A stretch of 64,000 nucleotides of DNA, taken from positions 72,501 through 136,500 of the forward strand of contig WBZZ01003583.1 of the NCBI GenBank assembly GCA_019918135.1, given 5' to 3'. The notes beneath the pieces were generated by a model. The model had not been told where the DNA came from, made no database searches, and saw only the letters and a list, made by a program, of their open reading frames with translations. This document shows positions 26,101 through 37,700 of the stretch, piece by piece (position 1 is the stretch's first letter; each line of letters begins with the position of its first letter). This DNA comes from Paulinella micropora. Lineage: Eukaryota > Cercozoa > Imbricatea > Euglyphida > Paulinellidae. The position numbers were made by a program, and so were the translations under genes.

Positions 26101-28582
26101 TTGCGTCATATTGCTGTAGCACTGCCCCGACTGCATATTTGGACGCGTCAGTGGAAAGTACAAAGTGCTTTTCAAAGTCAGGTAGGATTAGGACCGACCC
26201 GCCCTCTGTAAGAAGATCTCGTGTCAAAGCTTCTTTCAACTTGTTATATGTCTCTTCGGCCTTTGGTGGCCATTCGCCATACGGGTCGCCTTTGAGGCAG
26301 AAGTCCCGTAGCGTTTTGACAAATTCTTGGAAGTTGGGAATAAACTCGGAGTAGACTTGGGACATACACAGGAAGGAGTGTAGCGCAGTGCGTGTGTTAG
26401 GGCGCGGGAGGGAACGAATGGCGTCCCGCTTCTCCGGCTTCAGCACTATTTCGCCTCCTTGTACCCTGTACCCTAGATAGTCGATGTGATCGTTGGCGAA
26501 CGAGCACTTCTCTAGGTTCAGCTTCAAGCCGAAGGCCTTCAGGCGACGTAACACATCTGACACATGGGCCAGGTGTTCCGCCTCCGTATCGGAGTAGATC
26601 ACGATATCGTCAATATAGCAGAAGCTATACTGGTTCGTGTGCCCATAGGTCTCTATGAATTGTTCGTCCCCATATTTCGGGTCCGATAGAGCCCGGTTGA
26701 TACAGTCCTGGAATATCGCCGGAGCTGTCTTCAGTCCCATCGGGAGGACTGTCCATTGGTACAATCTCCCTCCGACAGCGAAGGCAGTTAACGGGCGGCT
26801 TTCCGCGTCGAGCGGTATATTCCAGAAGCCGTTCTTGAGATCAAGTTTGGTAAAGAATTTGGCCTGACGAAGCCTGTTAAGACCATCGCGCATTCGAGGG
26901 ATAGGGGCCTCGACGCTCTTAATGATCTTGTTGAGCCTCGTATAGTTGATGCACAAGCGCTGTTTGCCATCCGGCTTCGGGGCCAGTCTGACAGGCGATC
27001 GGAATTCCGACCACGACGGCTCGATCAGTTGTTTGGCAAGGATGTCCTGCACCATTTCCTCGCAGATCTGTTCCTCTTTGTAACTGAGGCGTGATCCTTT
27101 GAGGCGGAGCATGGTTTGTCCGACTTGTCGTTCTATCCTAGCGGCGGCATGGGTTACACCGCCGGCGACAAGTGGGCCGAACAGCTTCTTGTTTTTCAGG
27201 AATTGAGCTTTTAGCTCCCGGACAAAGTCTGGCGAACCGCGTTGTCGCGCCATGACCTCGTCAATGATCTCCTCTACGGGCTTTTGGTCCCGTGGGTCAT
27301 CCGGGTACTCAAGTATGGAGTCCGGGTCTTCAATCTCGTCCCTGCCCGGGTATCGCGTGGAGGATTGGGTGTCCCATGAGGCAAACTCCTGCAGGTCGGC
27401 TATCATTTCGGCGTATTGTTTCTTTGCGGACTTATGATAGAAGCCTGGGAAGATTTGGAATGCCGTTTCCCGTAAGTCATCGACCTTGCGAGTCATGAGC
27501 TTGGTACGGTAGGCTAACCCGTCCTGAACAGACCCCAAACGAAAGGCGATAAGGGGCTTGGACTGTCGGCTGGGTATCGGAATAGGATCGTCGACTACCC
27601 GATCCAAAACATCTCTCCACCACATGACGGTGGGATGGATTGGAAGGATGATCGTGATTTCTTCGCCCCGATCTAGGCGGTCAGCTAGGATTTTGGGTAC
27701 CGCCGTTAAGCTGTCCGGCTGTATCGGGTCGGCGCCTTTGTACCATTGCTTCAGCTTTAGAAAGACGTCGTCGTCCTCCGTAAGCCGTTTGGAAGCATGA
27801 AAGACAAGGCTTGTCTTGACCCGTACAAATTGGTGTACCCCCTTGTTCAGTTGACCCGGCTGGTCAAAGCCATGCCATGAGTCTTCCTGACGCTTAAGGA
27901 GCAGTATCTGTTCGTCCCTCTTGGTTGCGAGCTTCTCAAAGTCCTCCCATGGGTCGGGCGGCTTGCTCTCCGACTCTGGGATGTATACATTGGTGTATAC
28001 CCAGGCCGTGCACTTTGGGGTTGGGCGAGCTTGCTCCGTGATGTGACCATCATAAGGCAGAGGAAGGGCTGGTGGTATCAGGGTAACCTGCGCCCTTCCG
28101 CCATAGAAGTGCTTTCGTGGGAGGTCCGTTTCCGGGTTAAGGATCGGAAATTCAGACTCCTGGCGTCCACGACCGTACTTGATGATGTCTTGTCCCAGCA
28201 TGAGCTGTGCATCCATCATCTTTAGGTCGGGTTTGCCTAAGACAATAGTGCCTGGGAAGTCTGGGACGACTAGGACGTGTATGGTGTAAGACATCCCGGA
28301 TGGGAATTCGATCGTCAATGGAACGCGACCTATGATTTCGCTCCGTTGGTCGTTGGCACCCCGGATGTAACCGAGTGTGCCTGTCTTACCAAAATTGAAC
28401 AGGCGTCCATATTTGTCGATGAATCGACTGCCTGCGAACGTGATTTGAGCCATGCTATCATTTCCGGTATCTAGATAGCAGTTGAGTTCTTTCCAGTATA
28501 GTCTTGTATAACTCATATCACGTGCCTCCGCTGGTGGGAGGTCTACTGGTGTAGCTCGGGTTACCAAGGCCTGCAACTCCAT
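23171..28582 (-). CDS. pol: Ty3/gypsy Pol polyprotein, 1803 codons, open throughout
   Basis: Retrotransposon polyprotein for proteolysis, reverse transcription and integration. Domains by approximate residue: retroviral-type aspartic protease with LDTGN at 37-41 and TIVLGKPDL near 112; reverse transcriptase with KLDLKNGFWNIPLD, LPMGLKTAP and the catalytic YIDDI near 657; Ty3-type RNase H (STDASKYAVGAVLQQ near 811, QTDHANLRWL); integrase HHCC zinc module (TCEHCKQTK); DDE core (HIDFVGPLPRS near 1257, YSDRGSEFTN, SPESNGKIERVHR); and a GPY/F-type module (MWQGPYTVLEQVG near 1502). A further C-terminal extension of about 250 residues has no domain I recognise. Integrase placed after RNase H is the gypsy order. 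The start follows gag in a different frame, so expression by frameshift or splicing is likely but not shown. Confidence 0.93.
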   Translation of the reverse strand: MELQALVTRATPVDLPPAEARDMSYTRLYWKELNCYLDTGNDSMAQITFAGSRFIDKYGRLFNFGKTGTLGYIRGANDQRSEIIGRVPLTIEFPSGMSYTIHVLVVPDFPGTIVLGKPDLKMMDAQLMLGQDIIKYGRGRQESEFPILNPETDLPRKHFYGGRAQVTLIPPALPLPYDGHITEQARPTPKCTAWVYTNVYIPESESKPPDPWEDFEKLATKRDEQILLLKRQEDSWHGFDQPGQLNKGVHQFVRVKTSLVFHASKRLTEDDDVFLKLKQWYKGADPIQPDSLTAVPKILADRLDRGEEITIILPIHPTVMWWRDVLDRVVDDPIPIPSRQSKPLIAFRLGSVQDGLAYRTKLMTRKVDDLRETAFQIFPGFYHKSAKKQYAEMIADLQEFASWDTQSSTRYPGRDEIEDPDSILEYPDDPRDQKPVEEIIDEVMARQRGSPDFVRELKAQFLKNKKLFGPLVAGGVTHAAARIERQVGQTMLRLKGSRLSYKEEQICEEMVQDILAKQLIEPSWSEFRSPVRLAPKPDGKQRLCINYTRLNKIIKSVEAPIPRMRDGLNRLRQAKFFTKLDLKNGFWNIPLDAESRPLTAFAVGGRLYQWTVLPMGLKTAPAIFQDCINRALSDPKYGDEQFIETYGHTNQYSFCYIDDIVIYSDTEAEHLAHVSDVLRRLKAFGLKLNLEKCSFANDHIDYLGYRVQGGEIVLKPEKRDAIRSLPRPNTRTALHSFLCMSQVYSEFIPNFQEFVKTLRDFCLKGDPYGEWPPKAEETYNKLKEALTRDLLTEGGSVLILPDFEKHFVLSTDASKYAVGAVLQQYDATHQQLRPIMFVSKKLTPEQVNYCTRQREALAIVWAFSRLREYLWGAPNILVQTDHANLRWLMDKEHTGRLARWQSELALYDFTIEYIKGKENTVPDSLSRMQRVKGSIGDGLDRFAMYTPTASLVGWTGNDDWLSNEHTPGFRDTLPTGMAYLATSTHSWRPEYTPDTREQLLESLESIRRVCCAQHDAEDWRDLLEEIDTQADILSEGDIREGQTHEHEHSTNAFFANKEQSFWVPKHVHPSRSATIAAANQTQHTRAHISLVTAALELDDMDMTLASPAVFGQLARNSKEWGPFISHAMDAQKHPETREIHLHKKTMAWQDDLLWYKGKGGKWEKTQSKWTLWVPPQLRKAILTDTHRSALNSHLGRDKMSWFISRKFWWHGMQQAIGDTVATCEHCKQTKSPHPNSHTGLYGEYKLTDDLFETLHIDFVGPLPRSEQHNYRYILTSIDRYSNYVFAVPVKEKDATSTCEALIDHVFRYTGVPKNVYSDRGSEFTNELSAQLSMAWGFKWKYVTAYSPESNGKIERVHRPLKAALQQYCRDNQHIWHRALPSFVFSMNNTGSKALGGKTTGASPNLLMYGRHLRIPEDMVLPHRPEGGFLEHEELFACRLRVMAETRHYVAKAREAEEANHRNQNAPSKVKYESGEYHAGDLVFLYVPQVPNLVSVKLFPMWQGPYTVLEQVGALTYRIQGKGKTLVVHVRRLIRFNPMLDRNETMADAIQKLNVSLRAPPKRRDRTAEAKGNPDQPIPAAENNAATAPSQEEMDVDQDDGSSPAVIAPRPDIHPQTEQEEKAAVVPQRPPSESKLKKGEDAKTIHWHVGKIYLLRPPEAHVGDDCLNDFFLMKVREWEPKVRATRVHKVTKAEPPILQFYRSHQDLDDPESRIFYPVYRDGKNVETFWGITDKSPGYKPWQIQGWPRMVIDYPFDLQHGRIPIRVWDEIAAEGISTDLIGAPAPGKYKPGRLGQAAKSKQGRK

Positions 28583-31500
28583 CTCAGCAAACTGTCGCGC
28601 TTGTGTTCGCGCCGCTGCGCTGAGTTGGTCAGAGTTGTGCAGTGGATTGAGCCCCAGTTGACGTAGGACAGACGGGGCAATGGTTTTGTCCCATGTGAGG
28701 TGGGTAAGACCATGGTGGTCGTCGTTCGAAAAGGTGAAGGAGAGTACCCGACCGGCAATGATTGGATAGCCTTGTCGTCTGGGCGTGGTATGCGTGGGTG
28801 ATTTATATCGGACCCGATGACTGTGCCTCTGGTCAATCTGGCACGCCGGCCCAATAGGGAAGGCCTTATGTGAGTGTTATGAATGTATGATTTCGCCCCT
28901 GCATACGTTTTATTTACCTTGTTCACAAAAGGAGCGGGTTTTGCTACCTGCTGGACACTGGTAGGTCTCGCGCGTCTTACGCGAGGGTCCGAGGGCGTAT
29001 TGGGTGCCCTCCCATCACATGTACTTGATGTGATCGTGTCAGGATCAACGGCAGGCGTCGCCTTTGCGACGGTGTCTTTGGGTAAGGGAGTAAACCGACC
29101 TCTATGTTGAGATCAGCGACCGCGGCCGGCTCGTTCGGCACACGCTCCCGACGGTTGTCGTCGCTACCCATCTTTATATCCTTATCCCTCGTCTCAACGC
29201 TATCTACTATCGGTGAGGTCGTAGCCTCTATTGGTTTATACAACGTGTCCTTCGACAGTTGGGCCGGGACCGGAAGAAGAGGAGTCGGAGCCACTGGGTA
29301 TGGCTGTTCGACGGCTGTCCCCGTGTTGGGCGCCTTTGGCTGTTGGTTGCCACGGGTCACCATTGTCTCGCTCGGTTGCAAGGAGGCCGCTCCCGAGGGC
29401 AAGGTGCCTCGTGATGCTGACACAGACGTCACCGCTTTGGTGGGTGCAAGACTATCGGGTCTTGTTCTTCCTCTTCCCCGTCTTTGCCTTTTTGGCGCCT
29501 GCATTAAGCATAGGGGCAGCTCAGGTCGGTGGGGGTGTGTATGTATATATGTTTTACCGATTAGGTGTTCCTTCCCTGGCATATAGCATGCCACCTCATC
29601 GTACTTTTTACCCTGAGCTTGGTACTGGGCCACTCGATTCTTGGCCTCGGCGGAGTACTGGGCAAGCCAGGACGGGTCTTGCCCCGGAAACAAGAAGAAC
29701 GTCGTTCCGTCTTGTCTGACGTCGGGAATACGGAGGCCCATAGTGGGATTGTCCTTAGGATTGGGTACCCAATTGCCGTCCTTCTTGACCTTGGACCGGC
29801 CAACATACCAACGGTGAATGTACCACTTCAGTGGCTCCACCCGTTCTTGACCCTAGCGTGGGTGTTGGTATTGGCACGAGTTCGACCATTGGCATGGTGC
29901 GACCCATAGTCTCGAATCGTCAAGAGCATTGAAGGCAACGGAGTGCATCATATAGTCACAACACTCCGCACTCGGGTTGGTATGGTACGGCCCCATGAAG
30001 GTCTCATTGAACAGACCAAACGGGTTATTGTACGGACCCGGCATAGGCGGAAGATGCGATAAAGGTTTTACCACACCCTGACCGTATCCGTCACCGTCAC
30101 CATATTTTCGCTTGCCCTTCTTGCCGTCCGATGAGCCTCCGCTCCTTGGTGGCGGGTATGTTGGTGGTGGCGACATCGGAGGTGGTGGGGACGCGAAGCC
30201 CGATGTGGTGGGTAGTATGGGTAAGGCATCGGTAATGGAGGAGGCAGGTATGGGTGTGCCGCTCCACTGGCCTGAGTGTTGGGACTGGATGCCCCCGCGT
30301 ATCGGTTGGACTGTCGGGTGCTGGGTGTGCCCGAGTTTGTCGCTCCCCCAAATGGAAGGGTAGGTGGAGGCAGAACATACGGTGAGCTAGAGGAGCTCAA
30401 GGAGTTATAGGGACTTCTTGGAGAACTTGACCACGATTGACGACGTTGTGACCAGTTGTCGCCGGTGACAAAGGTCCACATGTCAAAGGTCTGCCCCGAT
30501 TTGACCTGGTGGTCTTCGAGAGTGCTGCCCGTGGTTATCATGGCTCGGAGTAACACATCAGCTCGCTTTTCCCTCTCTACCTTGTCGGATGAAAAGATGG
30601 AGGAGACGAAGCTGGCGTTTGTCCATGTGGCAACCTCGCACATACGGTCAGTTCGGAACCGTGTGATCTTAAAGTTGGTATTGTCCAAGTCCTGTGCTCG
30701 GGTAAGGATATTTCGGACAAAAGTCTCACCATGCGTTCGCCCTTGTTGTGGTTCAGCCTTAGCAATTCCGGATAGGACTGCCATTAGGAGTGACGCGAAG
30801 TCGGACTTCACTAAGTTGGTGAGGAGCTTCTGAGGAAGGTCGATTATGGAAGTATAGGCCACATCGTCCTCCCACATTCTCCTCGCCGCATCCTGAACCA
30901 GGTCGACCGTGATGTGAGGCTGTGTAACATACCCCCAGTCTGCGGCTAGCACAAACCGTCGGAGCATGTAATGGGGTAAGTCCGAGGGGATAATCTTGTT
31001 CAAGGCGACCATGTCTTCACCGTAAGCCTGCCAGTTATGCCAGTCTGTAGTGAGTAGCGTTTGGGACGGCCACGCACCAACAAGGCTGTTCAGCAATTGC
31101 TTTACGTCTGCACACGTGAGCGCATGACTTGCCACAATGCGATCCAGGGCTGCATAAGCCATTAGGAGCTTAAGGCCTTCACGATATGTGAGTCTCACCG
31201 ATTGGGTGTGTACAGCAAAGTCAAAGTTCACCTGGTCTCTGACTGCACTGCGTGCCGCGTCGACCCGCTTATGACTGGCGTCTTTGGGTTCGAGCTTTGG
31301 CGACTGGCGACGCTCTAGGGTGTGAGTCTCTGTCTAGGTCTATCTCCTTCGTCACACCACGCGCTCTCGTTACCCTTCGGAAGGTAATGATAGAGCTACC
31401 ATCCGGTATCGGGGTTCCTCCCTCACCTGATCCACTAATGACGTGTACGGCAACTTGTATCCGCAGGCAGTCAGAGATGGCTTGCAAGATGAGGTCCACC

Positions 31501-32475
31501 ACCGTTAGGTAGTTGATGATGTAGAGGACCGCAGCCGGGTGTGGTACGATTGGGACTCGAGCGGAGTCTGAGCCGTCAAGGAGTACACCGTAGCAGTTGG
31601 GAACCTTCAGCCATGTCGCAAATTCCGACATTTTGCCGAAAGGGTCTGTTGCGGTTTCCACTGCTTCAAAGAAGTGTACAAGCTCATTATATACGTTTGA
31701 TGTATGTAGGATGATTGCATCCCTCCAGTGCTTTTGTTCCAGCAAGGCTCGGCCCCACACGGCAGTGACGTTGTCAAGGCCCTTGAGGGTGACTGTGGCC
31801 CTAGTCTTGAGGTTAGCCTGGAGACGGCTTATGTAGGTGGCCTCGGGCCAATAGAAAGTCGGCTTGGTTAGCATCGAGTGCATTGACAGCGACAGTAAGA
31901 GCTGGGTTCTCACTGGTGTACTTGCTGCTATGGAGGGTTAGTCTCAGACGTGGGATGAGAGAGTGGTATGTTGGCCAAGCCTCATCGAGGAGTCGGTCTC
32001 GGGCCATACATATCTCCTCCCACAGCGTGAGAAGGTCCTGGATGGATCGGTTATCTATGAACTGATGACCCGTGGCCGTCAACCCCACCACCTTGTCTTT
32101 ACCTTCTACCGACACGGTTGCTCTTGCCCAATGAGTGTTGTCCCCATACATATTATTAGGAATATGTGGGGCTGCATCAGGGAGGGCATATTGTTGGTTG
32201 GGTGCTGCAGGGGAGATAGGCCACCCTGGCGTTCCCGTCATGTCCAGATTAGCCGTGGGAACTGGGACGCATGGAAGTGGCGTTCGGGCCACAAGCATAG
32301 CGTTGTTACCATCCCTCCATGGGGATTGGGGTTGAGGGGTGTTCTTGCTATCACGAATGGGCACTGGTGTCTGGAATAGGCCAGCACCAGCGTTCGTATT
32401 GCTAGCAGTCCCCGCGCTGCCCAAGGCTTCTAGTCCGGCATCCTGGTCTGGAGAATCCCACTGACTCATTTTGGT

Positions 32476-34155
32476 AATGCCTGCACCACAGTGGGTTCGT
32501 TGATTTGAAGACGTTTCTTTTTGGGGATACGTCTTGCATGAACAGGTGGTGAGGTGTCAGTATGGGGAACAAGGCACCTTTGGGCGGCCGTCTTGTCGAG
32601 GTTTTCAGCAATTTTTTTTTGTTTTGGTCAAGACGTTTGCTGTTGGTCGTCTTGCAGTAAGCAGCGTGTGGCTTGGTCGGTTGGTGTTCGGTTCGTTCGT
32701 TGCCTGTATAGAGTGTGTGTCGTCTGTGTGCAAGGGTAGGTATGCGTGTAAGTAGGTGCGAGATTACTCACCCCCCTTTGGTAGGGGAAGCTCACGCCTT
32801 GCTAACACCTGCCAGTTGCAGAGAAATTGAGGCACCCTAGAAATACAGACACGACTCCGTTGCTGAGGGTTTGTTTGGTAACGATACTTCTGAAATTGTC
32901 AGAAGGTACGGCCCCTTTTCCCAAATAGGGTGAGGAAAAGGACAGAAGAGCCGGCTGCTCGAACCGTGTTTTCGTTCGGAACCCTCTGTTGGGTATCCAG
33001 TCCCTTTCGGAGGACTCCAAAATTATTTATTCCCTTTCCAGCTGCGGTAGTTCCGTGTGTGTATGTGTGTATGTGTGTTAGAACGAAACCGACCGAGTGC
33101 AACGTAGGTGTTGACTCCTTGGAGAACCACAGTAGAGGTACTGCTTGTGAATCCTTGTTCTGACCCTTGCAGACCTATTTGTTATAGGTGGGTGAGAATG
33201 GAGTGGGATGTGTAGGTAGGAGGGTGATTTGTTGCTTGCGATTTCGACAAAATTTGGAATGTCAAAATTTACAACAAAACCCAAAGTGGTACAGGACTCT
33301 TTTGTGAGCCACCACTCTTGTATTGCTCTAGAATCCTTCTTCTGACCTTAGGACACCTTTTGAGTACAGGTGGGTGAGATGGAAGTAGAGTGTGTAGGTA
33401 GGAGAGTGATTTTTTGTCTGAAAATTTCGGCAAAATTGGAATTGGCGAAAATTGACAACTGAATCGTCCTTGTGACGTCACCTTTGCTCCTTATTGCTTG
33501 GCCTATATTGCCACTGACTAGCCTCCCTACCCCCTGCAAATTTGCTGCAATAGGAGGGTTGAGTATGAGCTAGTTTGCACAAACAGACTGTTGCACAGCA
33601 CTCGTTTTCTGTTTTCTGTCTGTTTGTGTTTGCTCTTGATTCGTTTGCACCCTATGGATGCTTGGAAGTGAGCAATAAATGACAGAACGAGTGTGTGTTG
33701 TCGATAGGAGACACAATTGGGTGTCTGTAAAGTCTGAAATAGGATGTTAGATAGAGAGCAAGACGTGGTTTATAGGTGTGTGTACAGGGTTCGTTACTGT
33801 TAGTATACGTTTGACCCCTTATCACCCAACCAACTACACTCTACCCTTCGCTTCTATCTCTCTTTGGTGTCCTCACACTGTGTTTACAAATGAATGTAAT
33901 GTGTGTGTTAAGGAGATAGTGGATGGGTATGTATAGGTGTCAACAGAGATTAAGACTTGTTTGTTCGTTTGCCACACGTTCTAGCCTTAGGAATGGCAGA
34001 AAATGAGCAATATAGGTACAGAACCGACACGTCTATCCCTCTCTGTCTCTCTGTCTCGTTTCTTGTGTAATGAATCCTCTTTCCTTGCTTATTCTTACCC
34101 AGAAAATGGTGCGGCGAGCTGTCAAAATTTAGCGTAAAAGAAAAACAGGCAGTTG
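32476..34155. other. Noncoding stretch between gypsy B and copia C
   Basis: No supported gene. It probably contains the leader and possibly the LTR of element B, but no matching copy was found at the other end. An imperfect duplication occupies about 33125-33470. Short TG-rich tracts occur near 33055-33080. Confidence 0.4.
33125..33470. repeat. Imperfect tandem duplication, unit about 175 bp
   Basis: Blocks such as TTCTGACC, ATAGGTGGGTGAGA or ACAGGTGGGTGAGA, GTGTAGGTAGGAG and GTGATTT recur in the same order about 180 bp apart. The second halves (AATTTCGRCAAAA) also match. A weaker third copy may follow to about 33560. Confidence 0.7.
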
Positions 34156-34738
34156 CGTTATTCCTTGTATTTCATATACATATTACCTGGAACATATTTT
34201 GAATATTAATCCGTAACCGGTATTACTTTCACAATTAAGGACAATACATCCGGTGTTTCCTCGGCTTTGGCGTAACGACCGAAACAGTCATAACGTACCG
34301 TTACTTACGGTACGCCGTTTCTCACGGACTGATTGGCAATTGCCAATATTTACGATACTCAGTTGACATTGCCAATGTCATTTGAATCAGTGCCACTTTA
34401 TTAGTTTCTCCACTTCTCCACTAATATCTGTCTCTGACTCATCACTGTTTCGAGAGTTACAATGCCGTGGAAGCACGTGTTTCATAAAGGTACATACTAC
34501 TCAGAGCGCGCCCTATCTTACCCGTATTTCCATACAGACTTCAGCTGAGGCACGCAGCCAGCTTGAGGCACGCTCCCTCAAAGGTCGTTACTGAGTTGTA
34601 CCTTCTTCCTTCTCATTAAAGTATTTTCACCGTTCATTGTATTACCAGTAGTATTGTTACCGTCCGTAGTATTTCCGTCCGTTGTTTAGGTACAAGTATT
34701 CTATTCGGAAGAATTATCTGTGTCGATAAAGAATGGCA
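34156..34738 (+). repeat. 5' LTR of copia C
   Basis: 583 bp, matching 41823-42405 almost exactly. It ends in ATGGCA, and this ATG is the likely gag start. It is followed directly by GGTCATGAGCC (34739-34749), which resembles a primer-binding site complementary to the anticodon arm of initiator tRNA-Met. A clean target-site duplication was not found; TTGC occurs just outside both ends but does not fit TG...CA ends exactly. Confidence 0.93.
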
Positions 34739-34749
34739 GGTCATGAGCC
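34739..34749 (+). other. Primer-binding site of copia C (half-tRNA type)
   Basis: GGTCATGAGCC directly follows the 5' LTR. It matches the complement of the anticodon stem-loop of eukaryotic initiator tRNA-Met with one difference. Priming by an internal tRNA fragment is known for Drosophila copia and some other copia elements; here it is inferred from position and sequence. Confidence 0.6.
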
Positions 34750-37700
34750 AGCACGCTATCTACTAAAGACACCGCGCCTACCCCTCTCTACGCAACGCTC
34801 CGTGGAAGATGCGCAGAAATTCAAAAATTTTCGCTGGAGCTTCCTGCAATAGGCCGAAGCTGCCGACCCGACGATGCTCATCAACCTTCGCGACGATTCG
34901 GCCCCGATTACAAGAGCCGAAATGAAGATTATGATTCATCCTGGACCAGCACCAGCCCCGGGGGTAGACGACCCCAACCAACTGTTACGAGCCAACGTTC
35001 AAGCTCTACCAGACCCACCAACATGGGAACAACTAGCCGCATGTTTCTCCGTCCAACAGCAACTAAAAATGAGAAATAAAGTGAGAGCATTCATTGCCGA
35101 GGCAGTGAACTAACACTCTGTTCTACTCGCACTCAGAGCAGCAGGACGTGAGCCACACCAAATGTGGCAACACCTCATACAAGAGTTTGGCCTTTCAGAG
35201 GACATCCAACTTGCCCGCCTACAAACTGAACTCCATGCCGACCGCATCCCCCTTGGAGCCGACTTGGAGAAGTGGATCAACAGCTTTTCAACACGCTTCG
35301 ACGAGATGCGTGTCTGCGGACAAGTCTTCGTGGACTCTTACAAATGCCAAGAGCTGCTCAAACGGGTCAAACATGCTACGCACCTCAACATGACAGAGGC
35401 ACCCAACAGCCTCTACTACAGCAAGACCGGACCAGCAGCAAAGCCTACGTACCCACAACTATGCGAGCAACTCAAACTTTTGGTACAGGCAAACAAACTT
35501 ACCGACGGTCTAGACTCCATATCCCTCAATCATGTTGACGAGAAATCCCCCAACACGACTCTCTACGTACAAGACGCACGCCAACCATCATCACCGACAT
35601 CGCTCCGCAGGTGTTACAACTGGAACGACAGAAACCACATGCGTAGTGATTGCTGGCGCACATGTCAACGTACAGAGTGCAAACAACAAAATGGCAAGCC
35701 CGCTACGCACTCTGGAGCTGAATGCACTCGTGGGCGACGACCAGACGCTACTCGTGGTCGCTCACCAGATCGCGCGAGGTCGAGAAGTCGCTGACCACCA
35801 ACGAGCACATCAACACGAGGAGAACGACGTGCACCGACCCCGACAGGCAACCGAAGAGGCAATGTAGTCCGTTTGCCCAAGACATTGAGACGCCCGACCC
35901 GGTGGAGTCTACATCGGACGTCGAAGATGATTGGTGCAATCTTATGTGCGACGAGGATGAGGATATCGACATTGACGGGTCCGTACAAGAGGAGATGAAA
36001 GTCTCCATGCAGCCACCCCCAGGGGGGCCGCCAACTGTACCATCCCCGCAAAATGTCAATGTCGTGCCTCAACCCCCAATCACTCCGACTCCGCCCAATG
36101 TTCCCGCTGCTGCACGTCAAGCTGCGACCCACAGCCCAAATCTGGGTGCTCATGGAGTAGTCAACATGGATACCGACTACGTTATCGACCCTTCGCTTCG
36201 CCCGCCCAACTTGCCATGGGACTCGCTCTCCCGTCCTCCACAGCTGGACGAAAACGATTTTGTTCCAAATTGAACGTTTGGGTCTTCCTTACCAAACTTT
36301 ACCGCAAAACCGGTAAACCAGCAGGCTTCCCCGTCCCACCGCGCCTCTGGCCTCCAGAATGGAGAGTAGAAGCCCCAAGATGCTACATCTACCCACGGGA
36401 GGATCCATGGTTTCCAAACGAAACCCTCATGGCTACCGTCCCATCACTGGACTGACTAAGCGAACAAAAAGTACACGCCCTGGACCGCCCCCACATGCAA
36501 GGAGACCAACGCACCATCCTCTCTCAAGTTCGACCTACAACCAGATGCAGAGTTGAAATGCAAATCTCACCTTACACAGATGTAATCCTTACTACATCAC
36601 GATCGCATGCTACCATACCCAACGCTCCGTGGTACCACGTCACTGACGTACACTTCTGCTACAAGCATGCGAAGCGGGTGGAGATGGATTACTGGTCCAT
36701 ACGCCAAAAGTTCAACATCTGGCTGGAAGATTGGCAGAGCGTATCTCCGATATGTCGCAACTGCGACCTATACCACGACACTGGGATGTTACCAATTGGG
36801 CTACAGTCTGACGCACCTGTCCCTCCAGCTTCCTGCGAATTCTGCGACAAGACGGACACTGCAACCAAGCCACACAAGCTATGCAGTGGTTGTAATTGGG
36901 TCAAATATTGCGATACAACCTGTCAAAAGAAAGACCGAGCCGCCCATCGCCGCTTCTGCCTCTTCGCATCGTCACCGGTGAACGAACTGCTACGCAGTAA
37001 ACTGCACCAAAAGATTATGCCCGGGTGCGGAATTGCTTCAACCAATGGTAGATTTGCGGACGTTGCATATCACCGGATGATGCGCTATGAACTAACCGAA
37101 AAAAGTGGCGACGTAGTATCGACCTTAGTACCAAACGAATATGGCATTGGTGATATTAGAGAAATTCTACGCTGTCTCGCCGGCTACCCGCAGTACGAAC
37201 CAGACAAGACTAACCGTACTATATACACAGCAGCAGTCGACATTCGACAACGAGCCCGTTTCGATGCCAACTTCCTTGCCCGATCATTCACCGCGATGAT
37301 GGTCGACAAAGACCAAGACGACTACGACAACGTACAAATTAGCAACGACAGCGAATTGCTCGAGCCACCTATGGGCCTACATTACAACGATACGTCACAG
37401 CCCTTCATGTTTCCCGACGAACTCTATGGATACAACACGACAAGCGATCAGTACCGGGAAATGTTATCAGACAAGTTCAAACTCGATAACGCAACTGTTG
37501 ACGATGGACAAGCAGTCAACAACAACACGGACATCAATGCTACCGTGTTCAACGCGGAAGATAACGACGAAGTTTTGAACCAGTCCCTGACGCCAGCACT
37601 TCATACCATCTTCGACTCTGGAAGCAACCGCATGGTTATCCACGACTCAGTAGACTGTTCTGACCTACGTACGAAACATACAGTAGTTGGTGGAGTCAAC

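Larger units (their letters stand above)
19852..32475 (-). mobile_element. Ty3/gypsy element B, unusually large, extra downstream ORFs
   Basis: The coding body alone is about 12.6 kb on the minus strand. From 32.47 to about 28.6 kb a gag-like region lies in several successive open frames; no CCHC knuckle was recognised. A single open pol frame follows at 28582-23171 (protease, RT, RNase H, integrase). After about 700 bp there is a 571-codon frame (22448-20733) and then smaller frames to 19852. LTRs were not recognised on either side. The pol frame looks whole, while the gag and terminal regions read in more than one frame; some of that could be splicing or frameshifting as used by the family. 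Age is probably moderate to young given the open pol. Confidence 0.8.

Noticed and set aside
34382-34594. 70-codon ORF repeated identically at 42049
   Set aside because: It lies wholly inside both LTRs of element C; it is LTR sequence rather than a duplicated gene.
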